Below are positions 7,419 through 14,058 of a DNA stretch of 14,354 bases, piece after piece (the stretch's first letter is position 1; each line of letters starts with the position of its first letter). The position numbers were made by a program, and so were the translations under genes. Source of the DNA: Clostridia bacterium (GTDB lineage: Bacteria > Aerophobota > Aerophobia > Aerophobales > AE-B3A); contig WJOQ01000388.1 in the NCBI GenBank assembly GCA_009618505.1, positions 1-14,354 on the forward strand. Reading direction: 5' to 3'. The notes below the pieces were generated by a model, which was not told where the DNA came from, ran no database searches, and was given only the letters and a program-made list of their open reading frames with translations.

Positions 7419-8186
7419 ATGCAAGTAAAAGAACTGTTTGATTTAAGTGGTGAGAAAGCAATTGTGACCGGGGCTGCTCGGGGATTGGGTGAGCAAATGG
7501 CACTGGCTCTGGCAGAAGCGGGAGCAGATGTAGCTGTAGTAGATATGAATATAGAAGGAGCGGATAAGGTAGCTGAGAGCATTCAGAATCTGGGTCGGGA
7601 CTCGATTTCGATAAAGGTGGATGTAACCAAAGTTAATGATGTAGAAAATATGGTAAAGATAACTGAGGAGAGGTTCGGCAAGATTGATATTTTAATCAAT
7701 AATGCTGGCATTACTAGTAATGTTCCTGCGGAAGAGTTAAGTAAAGAGGAATGGGATAAGACAATTGAAGTTAACCTGACTGGAGTTTTCCTCTGCGCTC
7801 AAAGGGTGGGGCGTAAGATGATTGCCCAAAAAAAGGGAAATATAATCAATATCTCTTCTATGTCCGGACTAGTCGTCAATAAACCACAGCCCCAAATTAA
7901 TTACAATAGTTCCAAGGCCGGAGTTATTATGCTCACCAAGTCCTTAGCTGCCGAATGGGCAAAGCATAATATAAGGGTTAACGCTATTGCTCCCGGATAT
8001 ATGAGAACACCTCTGTTAGATAAAGTCTTTCCTAAATATGGTAAAGGTTGGTCCTCCTTAACTCCCCTGGGAAGATTAGGCAATCCTTCTGAAATAAAAG
8101 GTCCTGCCTTATTTCTAGCTTCCAAAGCTTCCAGTTTCGTCACTGGGAGTGTATTGGTCATGGATGGTGGATACACTATCTGGTAA
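7419..8186 (+). CDS. short-chain dehydrogenase/reductase (gluconate 5-dehydrogenase-like)
   Basis: This 255-residue classical SDR has the cofactor motif TGAARGLG at residues 17-24, NNAG at 94-97, and the catalytic set N119, S147, Y162 and K166 (YNSSK). D42 at the end of the second strand predicts NAD(H) preference. GGYTIW closes the protein in the usual SDR manner. Similar SDRs act on gluconate/5-ketogluconate, sorbose or other keto sugars. As the last gene of the block it might reduce D-tagaturonate or 5-keto-L-gluconate, or oxidise an alternative polyol; this is inference from position. AAGGGAG at 7406-7412 precedes the ATG at 7419. No convincing intrinsic terminator follows the stop before the convergent fucosidase gene. 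Confidence 0.88.
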   Translation: MQVKELFDLSGEKAIVTGAARGLGEQMALALAEAGADVAVVDMNIEGADKVAESIQNLGRDSISIKVDVTKVNDVENMVKITEERFGKIDILINNAGITSNVPAEELSKEEWDKTIEVNLTGVFLCAQRVGRKMIAQKKGNIINISSMSGLVVNKPQPQINYNSSKAGVIMLTKSLAAEWAKHNIRVNAIAPGYMRTPLLDKVFPKYGKGWSSLTPLGRLGNPSEIKGPALFLASKASSFVTGSVLVMDGGYTIW

Positions 8187-8319
8187 GGTTTGTCTTTCCA
8201 GATTTGACCTTTCAGGGACTTTATCTGATAAATTACCTAGATATCTCTAAAATTCTTATATCGGCAGTGAGGACATGTGTGTCTTGTAGATTGGAAAAGC
8301 TTTAGCCTTTGAAATATCC
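8187..8319. other. convergent intergenic spacer without a clear terminator
   Basis: This 133-base spacer separates the ends of two converging genes. It contains two short perfect dyads, TTTATC-T-GATAAA at 8220-8232 and AGATATCT at 8239-8246, and an imperfect AAAGCTTTAGCCTTT element at 8296-8310. None combines a GC-rich stem with a T-run, so transcription ending here cannot be shown from sequence. No coding potential was recognised. Confidence 0.5.
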
Positions 8320-9618
8320 TTACTTAAGGAACAGTTCGATTACAGGAACTGTTACCTCTGGCTTCTGCACGGGTAATTGAAGTGTGAGGGTATCTTTGCA
8401 GGCATTTTTGTTTGTGCCCACATGCTCATACTGAGGGGGCCTGCTAAATTTGATCTCTGAGGCATCGTTGAGAAGCTGGGCATAGTTAACCTTTCCAGCT
8501 AAGCCGTCGACGTGCAATTCCCTGAGCGGCCAGGAAAATAGGTGCACATATAACCTCTTTATCTCGGAATTATAAGTAAGCCGGCAGTCCTGGGGAGTAT
8601 TGAACTCCTCAGGCGCTTGCGTACAACCATAAATCGAGCGGCTATGCTGCCTCATCCATTTGCCGATGCCTGATAGTCGGTCCAGAGCCCGCTCATCAAA
8701 TTCGCCTCGGGCAGTCGGACCAACATTAAGTAGAAAGTTACCACTTTTACTCACTGTATCGATGAGCATCTGTAGGAGTTGCTCCACACTCTTCCAGCTT
8801 GACTCATCACGATGATAACCCCAGGAACCGGAAAATGTTTGGCAAGTTTCCCAGAGTACAGGCTTTCCATCAACCCTTACCCGTTCACGTACCATAAGCT
8901 GCTCAGGTGTTTTGATGTCCCAGCCACCGGGGACATCGTTGAGATCAAGCCGATCGTTGACAAGGATATGGGGTTGAAGCTGGCGTACCATCTTCAAAAG
9001 CTTTTCTGATTGCCAGTCATCCCTACCTTTTCCATCTTCCCCAGGATAGGAGAAATCAAAGAAAATATAGTCAATTCGGCCAAATTTGGTTAAAAGCTCT
9101 CTGACCTGTGCATGTAGATATTCGGAATACTTTCTAATATCTCGGTCCTCGTTCTTTTCCCTGAATTCCTTGTTATTATACATAGGGTGACGACAGTCAA
9201 CGGGGAACTCTGGATGGTGCCAGTCAAGGAGCGAGTAGTAAAAGCCCACGCGTAATCCCTCTTCTCGAAAAGCCTCCAGTATGGACTTCAGTAAATCCTT
9301 GCCGTATGGGGTATTGGTAACTTTGTAGTCGGTGTACTCCGAATCCCAGAGACAAAAGCCTTCGTGATGCTTGGTGGTAATAACAAAATATCTCATTCCG
9401 GCATTTTTCGCTGCTTTTGCCCAGGCTTTCGCATCATACAGATCGGGATTAAAGTGATCAAAATATCTCTGATACTCCTCATCGCTGATATGTTCCCGAT
9501 TCTTCACCCATTCGTGACGGGCAGGAAGAGCGTAGAGCCCCCAGTGGATGAACATGCCAAACCGATTATGGACGAACCACTTCCATTCATCCTTTATCTT
9601 CTTCGAATAACTAGTCAT
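8320..9618 (-). CDS. alpha-L-fucosidase, glycoside hydrolase family 29
   Basis: This 432-residue enzyme should release L-fucose from fucosylated glycans with retention of configuration. N-terminal family features are FGMFIHWGLYA (20-30) and TTKHHEGF (81-88), with H25 and the H84-H85 pair expected in the substrate pocket. D188 in YIFFDFS is the probable nucleophile. E257 in VLWETCQ followed by SWGY (265-268) is a likely acid/base or binding region, and NFLLNVGPTARG (294-305) is another conserved family segment. The last 100 residues should form the usual beta-sandwich. Length matches bacterial GH29 enzymes. No signal peptide or membrane segment is visible, so a cytoplasmic enzyme acting on imported oligosaccharides is likely. 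AGGAGT seven bases upstream supports the ATG. The gene is transcribed toward the inositol operon and away from por, with no partner in this window. Confidence 0.93.
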   Translation of the reverse strand: MTSYSKKIKDEWKWFVHNRFGMFIHWGLYALPARHEWVKNREHISDEEYQRYFDHFNPDLYDAKAWAKAAKNAGMRYFVITTKHHEGFCLWDSEYTDYKVTNTPYGKDLLKSILEAFREEGLRVGFYYSLLDWHHPEFPVDCRHPMYNNKEFREKNEDRDIRKYSEYLHAQVRELLTKFGRIDYIFFDFSYPGEDGKGRDDWQSEKLLKMVRQLQPHILVNDRLDLNDVPGGWDIKTPEQLMVRERVRVDGKPVLWETCQTFSGSWGYHRDESSWKSVEQLLQMLIDTVSKSGNFLLNVGPTARGEFDERALDRLSGIGKWMRQHSRSIYGCTQAPEEFNTPQDCRLTYNSEIKRLYVHLFSWPLRELHVDGLAGKVNYAQLLNDASEIKFSRPPQYEHVGTNKNACKDTLTLQLPVQKPEVTVPVIELFLK

Positions 9619-9690
9619 TGCATTTACTCCTGACTTTATAGTTTTGTTCGCCGCAACCTTATTATTTATTAATTTATCGTTTTACATTGC

Positions 9691-9719
9691 TAAAGTATAT
9701 GAGATTCGAAATCTGTCAA
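9691..9719 (-). promoter_or_regulatory. candidate promoter of the fucosidase gene
   Basis: On the minus strand a perfect -35 hexamer TTGACA (9714-9719) is followed after 17 bases by ACTTTA (9691-9696); TACTTT at 16 bases or TATACT at 14 bases are alternatives. The -10 is therefore weak or badly spaced, and the assignment rests on the perfect -35, the AT-rich flank and the position about 75-100 bases before the ATG. Confidence 0.45.
9702..9714. promoter_or_regulatory. operator-like palindrome in the candidate fucosidase promoter
   Basis: AGATT-CGA-AATCT is a perfect five-base inverted repeat with a three-base centre. It lies between the candidate -35 and -10 on the minus strand, where a repressor would block transcription. 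The repeat is short and occurs once, so chance is a real possibility, and no regulator gene is nearby. Confidence 0.25.
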
Positions 9720-9785
9720 CCAACGTACTATCCGCTATTTAGCAAGCAATCTTTAAGATATAGCTAAGGTCTAAAGGAGGTGTCG

Positions 9786-9920
9786 GTGACTGTGGCAAGG
9801 AATGGAACACTACGTATCCGGAGTGCTCTTGTGACCAAGAGAGTACAAAATTTGACAGGCGAGAGGATTTTTGGTAGGATAATAGGATTTTGCTTTAACT
9901 CAGGAGTAGTAAGAGCTTAA
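9786..9920 (+). CDS. possible 44-residue small protein or leader peptide before porC
   Basis: AAAGGAGG at 9773-9780, almost a full complement to the 16S rRNA tail, is followed five bases later by GTG and 44 sense codons to TAA at 9918-9920. The predicted peptide begins MTVARNGTLRIRSALV and is basic in its first half; no family is recognised. It ends 28 bases before porC. Against it: the start is not ATG, the best por promoter lies inside the frame, and a frame of this length arises easily by chance. The strength of the ribosome binding site is the only positive evidence. Confidence 0.3.
   Translation: MTVARNGTLRIRSALVTKRVQNLTGERIFGRIIGFCFNSGVVRA
9852..9880 (+). promoter_or_regulatory. candidate promoter of the porCDAB operon
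   Basis: A perfect -35 TTGACA (9852-9857) is followed after exactly 17 bases by TAGGAT (9875-9880), which keeps the important T-A and A-T positions of the -10 consensus. Transcription would begin near 9887, about 60 bases before the porC ATG at 9949. This is the best sigma-70-type promoter seen in the window. Confidence 0.55.
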
Positions 9921-9948
9921 TTATAAACGGGGTTGGAAGGGGATATTA

Positions 9949-10521
9949 ATGAAAGATGTGATTGAGATTCGTTGGCATGGAAGGGGAGGTCAGGGGGCAA
10001 AGACAGCTGCTTTGCTTTTAGCCGAATCTGCCCTAGAAGAAGGAAAATATATACAGGGATTTCCTGAATACGGACCGGAACGTATGGGGGCTCCTATGCG
10101 ATCTTTTACTCGTATTAGTGAATCTCCTATTACCTTACATTCTAATGTGAGGAATCCTGATGCTGTAGTAGTTCTAGATTCGAGTCTTCTGGATACGATA
10201 GATGTAGTAGATGGTCTGCCAGAAGAAGGAGTGTTGTTGATAAATACTTCCCAGTCTCCTCAGGAAATTAGACAAAAATTAAATTTGAAGAAAAGAAAGG
10301 TTTTTACTGTCGATGCTAGTTCTATTTCTTTAGGTATTCTAGGAAGGAATTTACCTAATACGCCTATGTTGGGGGCTTTAATCAAAGCGACAGACCTTTT
10401 AGGCATTGATACGATTATTTCAGCTATCAAACATAAGTTTGAAAAAAAATTTAGCTCCCGGATATTGGAAGGGAACATACAAGCTATTAGAAGAGCTTAT
10501 GAGGAGGCAAAGGGAGAATGA
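9949..10521 (+). CDS. porC: pyruvate:ferredoxin oxidoreductase, gamma subunit
   Basis: This 190-residue protein is the gamma subunit of a 2-oxoacid:ferredoxin oxidoreductase. The glycine loop GRGGQG is at residues 11-16, followed by the family segment FPEYGPERMGAPMRSFTRIS and, later, PNTPMLGALIKA (136-147). This subunit lies across the alpha-beta core and binds part of coenzyme A in family structures. Length fits separate gamma subunits of four-subunit enzymes, unlike the single-chain enzymes of many mesophiles. GGAAGGGG precedes the ATG at 9949. Its TGA overlaps the ATG of the next gene by four bases (ATGA), a hallmark of coupled translation. The order gamma-delta-alpha-beta matches the por operons of Thermotoga and hyperthermophilic archaea. 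Confidence 0.93.
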   Translation: MKDVIEIRWHGRGGQGAKTAALLLAESALEEGKYIQGFPEYGPERMGAPMRSFTRISESPITLHSNVRNPDAVVVLDSSLLDTIDVVDGLPEEGVLLINTSQSPQEIRQKLNLKKRKVFTVDASSISLGILGRNLPNTPMLGALIKATDLLGIDTIISAIKHKFEKKFSSRILEGNIQAIRRAYEEAKGE

Positions 10522-10826
10522 AAGAGAAGAATTGGAAGGAAATTCCTCTGGGAGGTCTTATTTTGGAGGCAGGCAATGCAGAAGAATATGAGACAGGAAG
10601 TTGGAGGACTTATAGACCGGTAAGGGATGAAGAGAAGTGCACCCATTGTCTTTTATGTTGGGTTTATTGTCCTGATTCCTCAATTATCGTAGAGCAGGCA
10701 AAAATTAAGGAATTTGATTATGGTCATTGTAAAGGGTGTGGTGTTTGCTCTGTCCAGTGCCCGGTAAATGCTGTAGAGATGGTGGAAGAGACAAAGTTCA
10801 ATTCAAAAAAGGAAGGAGGAGAATAG
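10518..10826 (+). CDS. porD: pyruvate:ferredoxin oxidoreductase, delta subunit (2[4Fe-4S] ferredoxin)
   Basis: This 102-residue electron-transfer subunit carries two complete CxxCxxCxxxCP motifs: C41, C44, C47, C51 and C71, C74, C77, C81. Each set normally contributes ligands to both [4Fe-4S] clusters, which pass electrons from the beta-subunit cluster to external ferredoxin. The preceding TGSWRTYRPV segment (26-35) is characteristic of PorD-type delta subunits and distinguishes it from a free ferredoxin. It overlaps porC by four bases and ends one base before the porA start, so all three are tightly coupled. The last dozen residues are charged and probably disordered. Confidence 0.93.
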   Translation: MKEKNWKEIPLGGLILEAGNAEEYETGSWRTYRPVRDEEKCTHCLLCWVYCPDSSIIVEQAKIKEFDYGHCKGCGVCSVQCPVNAVEMVEETKFNSKKEGGE

Positions 10827-10827
10827 G

Positions 10828-12009
10828 ATGGGAAAAATTTTAGGTTTAACCGGTGATGAGGTAGCTGCTGAGGCTATACGGCAGATCAATCCGGATGTAT
10901 TGGCTGCTTATCCTATTACTCCTCAAACAGAGATTGTACAGAAGTTCTCTCAGTTTGTTGCTGATGGTCTTGTTTCAACCGAGATGGTCAGAGTGGAAAG
11001 TGAACATTCTGCCATGAGTGCTTGTATAGGAGCAGCCGCCTCCGGAGCTCGAGCTATGACCGCTACCTCGGCCAATGGTTTAGCTTTGATGTGGGAGATT
11101 TGCTATATTGCTGCTTCTTATAGGCTGCCTATTGTTATGCCTCTGGTTAATAGAGCCTTAAGCGGACCTATTAATATCCATTGTGACCATTCGGATTCCA
11201 TGGGAGCACGAGATTCTGGATGGATTCAACTTTACAGTGAAAATTGTCAGGAGGTATATGATAATCTTATCCAGGCTATACGCATAGCTGAGAGCGAGGA
11301 AGTTCTTTTGCCGGCCATGGTTACTCTGGATGGATTTATTATCTCCCATGCTATGGAGAGAGTGGAGATATTAGAAGATGAGAAGGTAAGAAGATTTATC
11401 GGTGAATACAGGAATCCTCATTCTCTGCTTGATGTTAATAATCCGGTTACCTACGGTCCGCTTGATTTATACGACTATTATTTTGAGCACAAGAGACAGC
11501 AAATAGAGGCGATGCAGAAAACGGGAAGGATTATTGAGAAAGTAGGCAAAGAATTTGGAGAAATAAGCGGCCGTTCCTACGATTTAATGGAAAAATATCA
11601 GCTAGAGGAAGTGGATTTAGTCATTGTAGCTGCTGGTTCTACGGCCGGAACCGTAAAAACTGTAGTGAACCAATTAAGGGAAAAAGGTGTGAAGGCTGGT
11701 CTTCTAAAGATAAGAGCTTTTCGTCCCTTTCCGACAGAAGAAATTGTTCAGGTTTTGAAAAATGTTGAGGCAGTGGCTGTTCTTGATCGTTCTGTCTCTT
11801 TTGGAGCTCAGGGAGGTCCGCTATTCTTGGAGATTAGGTCGGCTCTTTTCGAGGAGAAGAAAAGACCCCCGGTGGTGAACTATATCTATGGATTAGGGGG
11901 AAGAGATATTGGCATAGAGGAGATCGAGACAGTCTATAAGAATCTGGAGAGAGTTGCCGATAGCAAAAAAACAGAAGAGTTAGTTGGTTATCTGGGACTG
12001 AGAGAATGA
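10828..12009 (+). CDS. porA: pyruvate:ferredoxin oxidoreductase, alpha subunit
   Basis: This 393-residue subunit holds the pyrimidine-binding side of the thiamine diphosphate site. YPITPQTE (28-35) is the conserved N-terminal motif, and VESEHSAMSA (56-65) contains the glutamate (E57 or E59) expected to activate the cofactor. TATSANGLALMWE (78-90) and SDSMGARDSGW (122-132) are further family blocks near the substrate. The C-terminal domain from about residue 255 (VDLVIVAAGSTAGTVKTV onward) is the transketolase C-terminal-like domain. Pyruvate as substrate is the best guess from overall similarity to PorA proteins; another 2-oxoacid cannot be excluded by eye. GGAGGA at 10815-10820 serves the ATG. 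A repeat-bearing gap of 81 bases separates it from porB, in contrast to the tight packing upstream. Confidence 0.92.
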   Translation: MGKILGLTGDEVAAEAIRQINPDVLAAYPITPQTEIVQKFSQFVADGLVSTEMVRVESEHSAMSACIGAAASGARAMTATSANGLALMWEICYIAASYRLPIVMPLVNRALSGPINIHCDHSDSMGARDSGWIQLYSENCQEVYDNLIQAIRIAESEEVLLPAMVTLDGFIISHAMERVEILEDEKVRRFIGEYRNPHSLLDVNNPVTYGPLDLYDYYFEHKRQQIEAMQKTGRIIEKVGKEFGEISGRSYDLMEKYQLEEVDLVIVAAGSTAGTVKTVVNQLREKGVKAGLLKIRAFRPFPTEEIVQVLKNVEAVAVLDRSVSFGAQGGPLFLEIRSALFEEKKRPPVVNYIYGLGGRDIGIEEIETVYKNLERVADSKKTEELVGYLGLRE

Positions 12010-12010
12010 A

Positions 12011-12071
12011 ATCGTGATGCCATCGTGCGTGATGCGTATTGCGCAACACGATATACGATATACGCAATACG
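12011..12071. repeat. palindromic, tandemly repetitive element between porA and porB
   Basis: The gap contains the nine-base inverted repeat CGTATTGCG (12035-12043) and CGCAATACG (12063-12071). Between the arms lie two tandem copies of ACGATAT (12048-12061). To the left, CGTGATGC occurs twice (12013-12020 and 12028-12035), and 12028-12050 is an imperfect palindrome beginning CGTG and ending CACG. Such density of short inverted and direct repeats suggests a small dispersed palindromic element (REP- or MITE-like) or an RNA hairpin between cistrons. Only one copy lies in this window, so its status as a genomic repeat is unproven. The porB ribosome binding site AAGGAGG follows at 12079-12085. Confidence 0.6.
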
Positions 12072-12090
12072 AAAATATAAGGAGGTTTAG

Positions 12091-13029
12091 ATGCCGTCTC
12101 TTAAAGAGTTATCGAAGAAAAAAGAACTTCTCAGCGCAGGTCAGCGGCTTTGTGCCGGCTGCGGAGCCTCGATTATTGTTAGGCAGATTCTTATGGCGGC
12201 AGATGATCCGCTAGTGATAAGTTCTGCTACCGGATGTCTGGAAGTAGCTACCACTATTTATCCTTTTACTGCCTGGAGGACCTCCTTTATCCACTGTGCC
12301 TTTGAGAATTCCGCCTCTACCCTGTCGGGAGCAGAAGCAGCTTATCGCTCTTTAAAGAGACAGGGCAAGATCGATAAAACGATTAAGTTTATTGCTTTCG
12401 GAGGGGACGGAGGAACCTATGACATAGGTTTGCAGGCTTTATCAGGAGTTATGGAAAGAGGGCACAACCTCCTGTACGTTTGTTATGATAACCAAGCGTA
12501 CATGAATACTGGGATACAGCGTTCCAGTGCTACTCCTGAAGGAGCAGCTACTACCACTTCTCCGGTGGGAAAGGCTATTCCCCAGGGAAAAGAGCGGCCG
12601 CGCAAAGATTTGACACGGATTATAGTTGCTCATGGCTCTCCTTATGTAGCCCAGGCTAACCCTGCCTACTATAATGACCTGATAAAAAAAGTGCAGAAGG
12701 CTCTAAACACGGAAGGCCCCACCTTTCTTAATATTCTCTCTCCCTGTCCCCGCGGCTGGCGACATGATTCTTCTCAATCTATTGAAATTGCCAAACTGGC
12801 TGTTTCGACTGGAGTTTGGCCTCTATATGAAGTGGAGAATGATAACTACCGGATTACCTATCGCCCTAAAAAAAGGCGTCCCTTCAGAGAATGGCTGGAA
12901 TCGCAAGGAAGGTTCAAACACCTCTTGAGCGAAGAAAATAAGGAAGTAGTGGAGAGATTAGGAAAAGAGGTAGAAGAAAAAGAGAAGAAGTTGTTAGCCC
13001 TGGCCGGAGAAACTCCCTCATCCGCATAA
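12091..13029 (+). CDS. porB: pyruvate:ferredoxin oxidoreductase, beta subunit
   Basis: This 312-residue subunit binds the diphosphate of thiamine diphosphate and the proximal [4Fe-4S] cluster. Cluster ligands are C21 and C24 (CAGCGA), C49 (TGCLE) and C219 (SPCPRGW). The magnesium/cofactor motif is GDGGTYDIG at 105-113, continued by DNQAYMNTGIQRS (133-145). These features and the length are standard for PorB. The last 35 residues or so (about 278-312) are strongly charged and heptad-like, suggesting a short helical tail beyond the conserved core. AAGGAGG six bases before the ATG is near-consensus, so translation starts independently of porA despite the long gap. It converges on the epimerase gene after 33 bases without a visible terminator. 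Confidence 0.93.
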   Translation: MPSLKELSKKKELLSAGQRLCAGCGASIIVRQILMAADDPLVISSATGCLEVATTIYPFTAWRTSFIHCAFENSASTLSGAEAAYRSLKRQGKIDKTIKFIAFGGDGGTYDIGLQALSGVMERGHNLLYVCYDNQAYMNTGIQRSSATPEGAATTTSPVGKAIPQGKERPRKDLTRIIVAHGSPYVAQANPAYYNDLIKKVQKALNTEGPTFLNILSPCPRGWRHDSSQSIEIAKLAVSTGVWPLYEVENDNYRITYRPKKRRPFREWLESQGRFKHLLSEENKEVVERLGKEVEEKEKKLLALAGETPSSA

Positions 13030-13043
13030 ATTGCTAAAGTTTT

Positions 13044-13064
13044 AAATAGGGACAGCGACCATTT
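13044..13064. repeat. imperfect inverted repeat at the porB/epimerase junction
   Basis: AAATAGG and CCATTT flank GACAGCGA, forming an imperfect stem with one bulged base across the epimerase stop codon. The core GGGACAGCGACC resembles short dispersed elements I have seen between genes in environmental bacterial genomes, but only a single copy is present here and the resemblance is from memory. Confidence 0.25.
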
Positions 13065-14025
13065 ATACCAATTCACGTTCAGAGAACCATTTTACTGTTT
13101 TTTCCAGTCCGTCTTCTAGTTGTAATTTAGCTTGCCAGCCAAGTTCTTTTTTTGCTTTTGTAGTATCTAAATATATCTTTCTTATATCTCCTTTTTTCCC
13201 GGGAGCATAGATAGGTTTTTCCTGGAAATCTGTTATTTCTGCCAGCGCTCTATATAGGAAATTTACCGAATTTCCTTCTCCTGTCCCCACATTATAGGAC
13301 AAATCGTCGGGTGAGGTTATTTTTCTTTCACTAAGGCTTTCTATTTTTTGGCTGGCTAGCATATTAATATCCACTACTTCGTCAATATAAATGTAATCTC
13401 TCAATTGCTCACCGTCTCCAAAGATAGTTGGCCTATCTTTTTTGAGCATCCTTTGGCTAAATATGGCAATCACTCCTGCTTCCCCAAAAGGGTCCTGCCT
13501 TGGCCCATAAACATTAGCATATCTTAAGGCGACATGATTCAAAGCAAAAGTTTCTCGATAATAGTAAAGATAGTGTTCTATAGTATGTTTAGCCACTGCA
13601 TAAGGAGAAAGGGGGTTCTTAGGATAGTACTCATCTACAGGCATATTCTCAGGTTCGCCGTAAATTGCTCCTCCAGAAGAGATGAAGATAAAGTTTCTTA
13701 CTTTATATTTCAAACAGTTCTCTAAAAGATTCAAAGTTCCCAGAATATTTACCCTTGCATCGAATAAAGGTTTATTCACCGAGGTCCTTGGATTTATCTG
13801 AGCAGCATGATGATTGACCAGGTCAAACTTTTCCTGGGCAAAAATCTCAGTTAGTTTTTCACTATTAATATCCATCTTGTAGAACTTGGCTTTACTATTT
13901 ATATTTTCCTTCTTCCCCCGGGAGAGGTCGTCTATCACTACTACCTGGTAGCCTTCTTTAAGATAGCCTTCTACAATGTGAGAGCCGATAAAACCGGCTC
14001 CACCGGTCACCAGTACCTTTTTCAT
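13063..14025 (-). CDS. NAD-dependent epimerase/dehydratase, UDP-glucose 4-epimerase-like
   Basis: This 320-residue protein is an extended SDR acting on nucleotide sugars. GGAGFIGSH at residues 8-16 is the NAD-binding loop, and D32-D33 after the second strand bind the ribose. The active site is S117 (FISSGGAIYGE) with Y142 and K146 (YAVAK). RYANVYGPRQDPFGEAGV (168-185), FGDGEQLRDYIYIDEVVD (202-219) and YNVGTGE (244-250) are typical of GalE-like enzymes of bacteria and archaea. UDP-galactose/glucose epimerisation for envelope glycans or galactose use is the likeliest role, but related epimerases share these motifs. AAGGA lies about eight bases before the ATG. It lies 33 bases after the thymidylate-synthase-like gene on the same strand. 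Confidence 0.9.
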   Translation of the reverse strand: MKKVLVTGGAGFIGSHIVEGYLKEGYQVVVIDDLSRGKKENINSKAKFYKMDINSEKLTEIFAQEKFDLVNHHAAQINPRTSVNKPLFDARVNILGTLNLLENCLKYKVRNFIFISSGGAIYGEPENMPVDEYYPKNPLSPYAVAKHTIEHYLYYYRETFALNHVALRYANVYGPRQDPFGEAGVIAIFSQRMLKKDRPTIFGDGEQLRDYIYIDEVVDINMLASQKIESLSERKITSPDDLSYNVGTGEGNSVNFLYRALAEITDFQEKPIYAPGKKGDIRKIYLDTTKAKKELGWQAKLQLEDGLEKTVKWFSERELV

Positions 14026-14058
14026 TAAGAATTCCTTTTTATCTGTTCCAATTTGGGT

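Larger units (their letters stand above)
9619..9948. other. 330-base divergent intergenic region
   Basis: This spacer separates the fucosidase gene (leftward) from porC (rightward). Its left third is AT-rich and holds a candidate leftward promoter with an operator-like dyad. Its centre holds AAAGGAGG at 9773-9780 followed by a 44-codon frame and two overlapping hairpins. Its right third holds a good rightward promoter candidate and the porC ribosome binding site GGAAGGGG at 9935-9942. No RNA gene or known riboswitch was recognised. Confidence 0.6.

Noticed and set aside
7052..7582. 176-codon open frame on the minus strand
   Set aside because: It spans the iolO end and SDR start in antisense, with low-complexity Ser/Ala/Ile composition and no motif; both plus-strand genes are well supported.
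8220..8310. Intrinsic terminator for the inositol operon
   Set aside because: The dyads here are AT-rich or very short and none is followed by a T-run on either strand.
8320..9618. Horizontal acquisition of the fucosidase judged from codon use
   Set aside because: Its arginine codons lean to CGN more than the ABC ATPase gene, but iolM is similarly mixed, so the contrast is not informative by eye.
9364..9633. 89-codon plus-strand frame opposite the fucosidase N-terminus
   Set aside because: It is an antisense shadow of the conserved FIHWG and TTKHHEG regions and has no ribosome binding site or recognisable motif.
12014..12214. 66-codon plus-strand frame across the porA-porB gap
   Set aside because: It runs through the repeat element and out of frame into porB, which has the cluster cysteines and a strong ribosome binding site.
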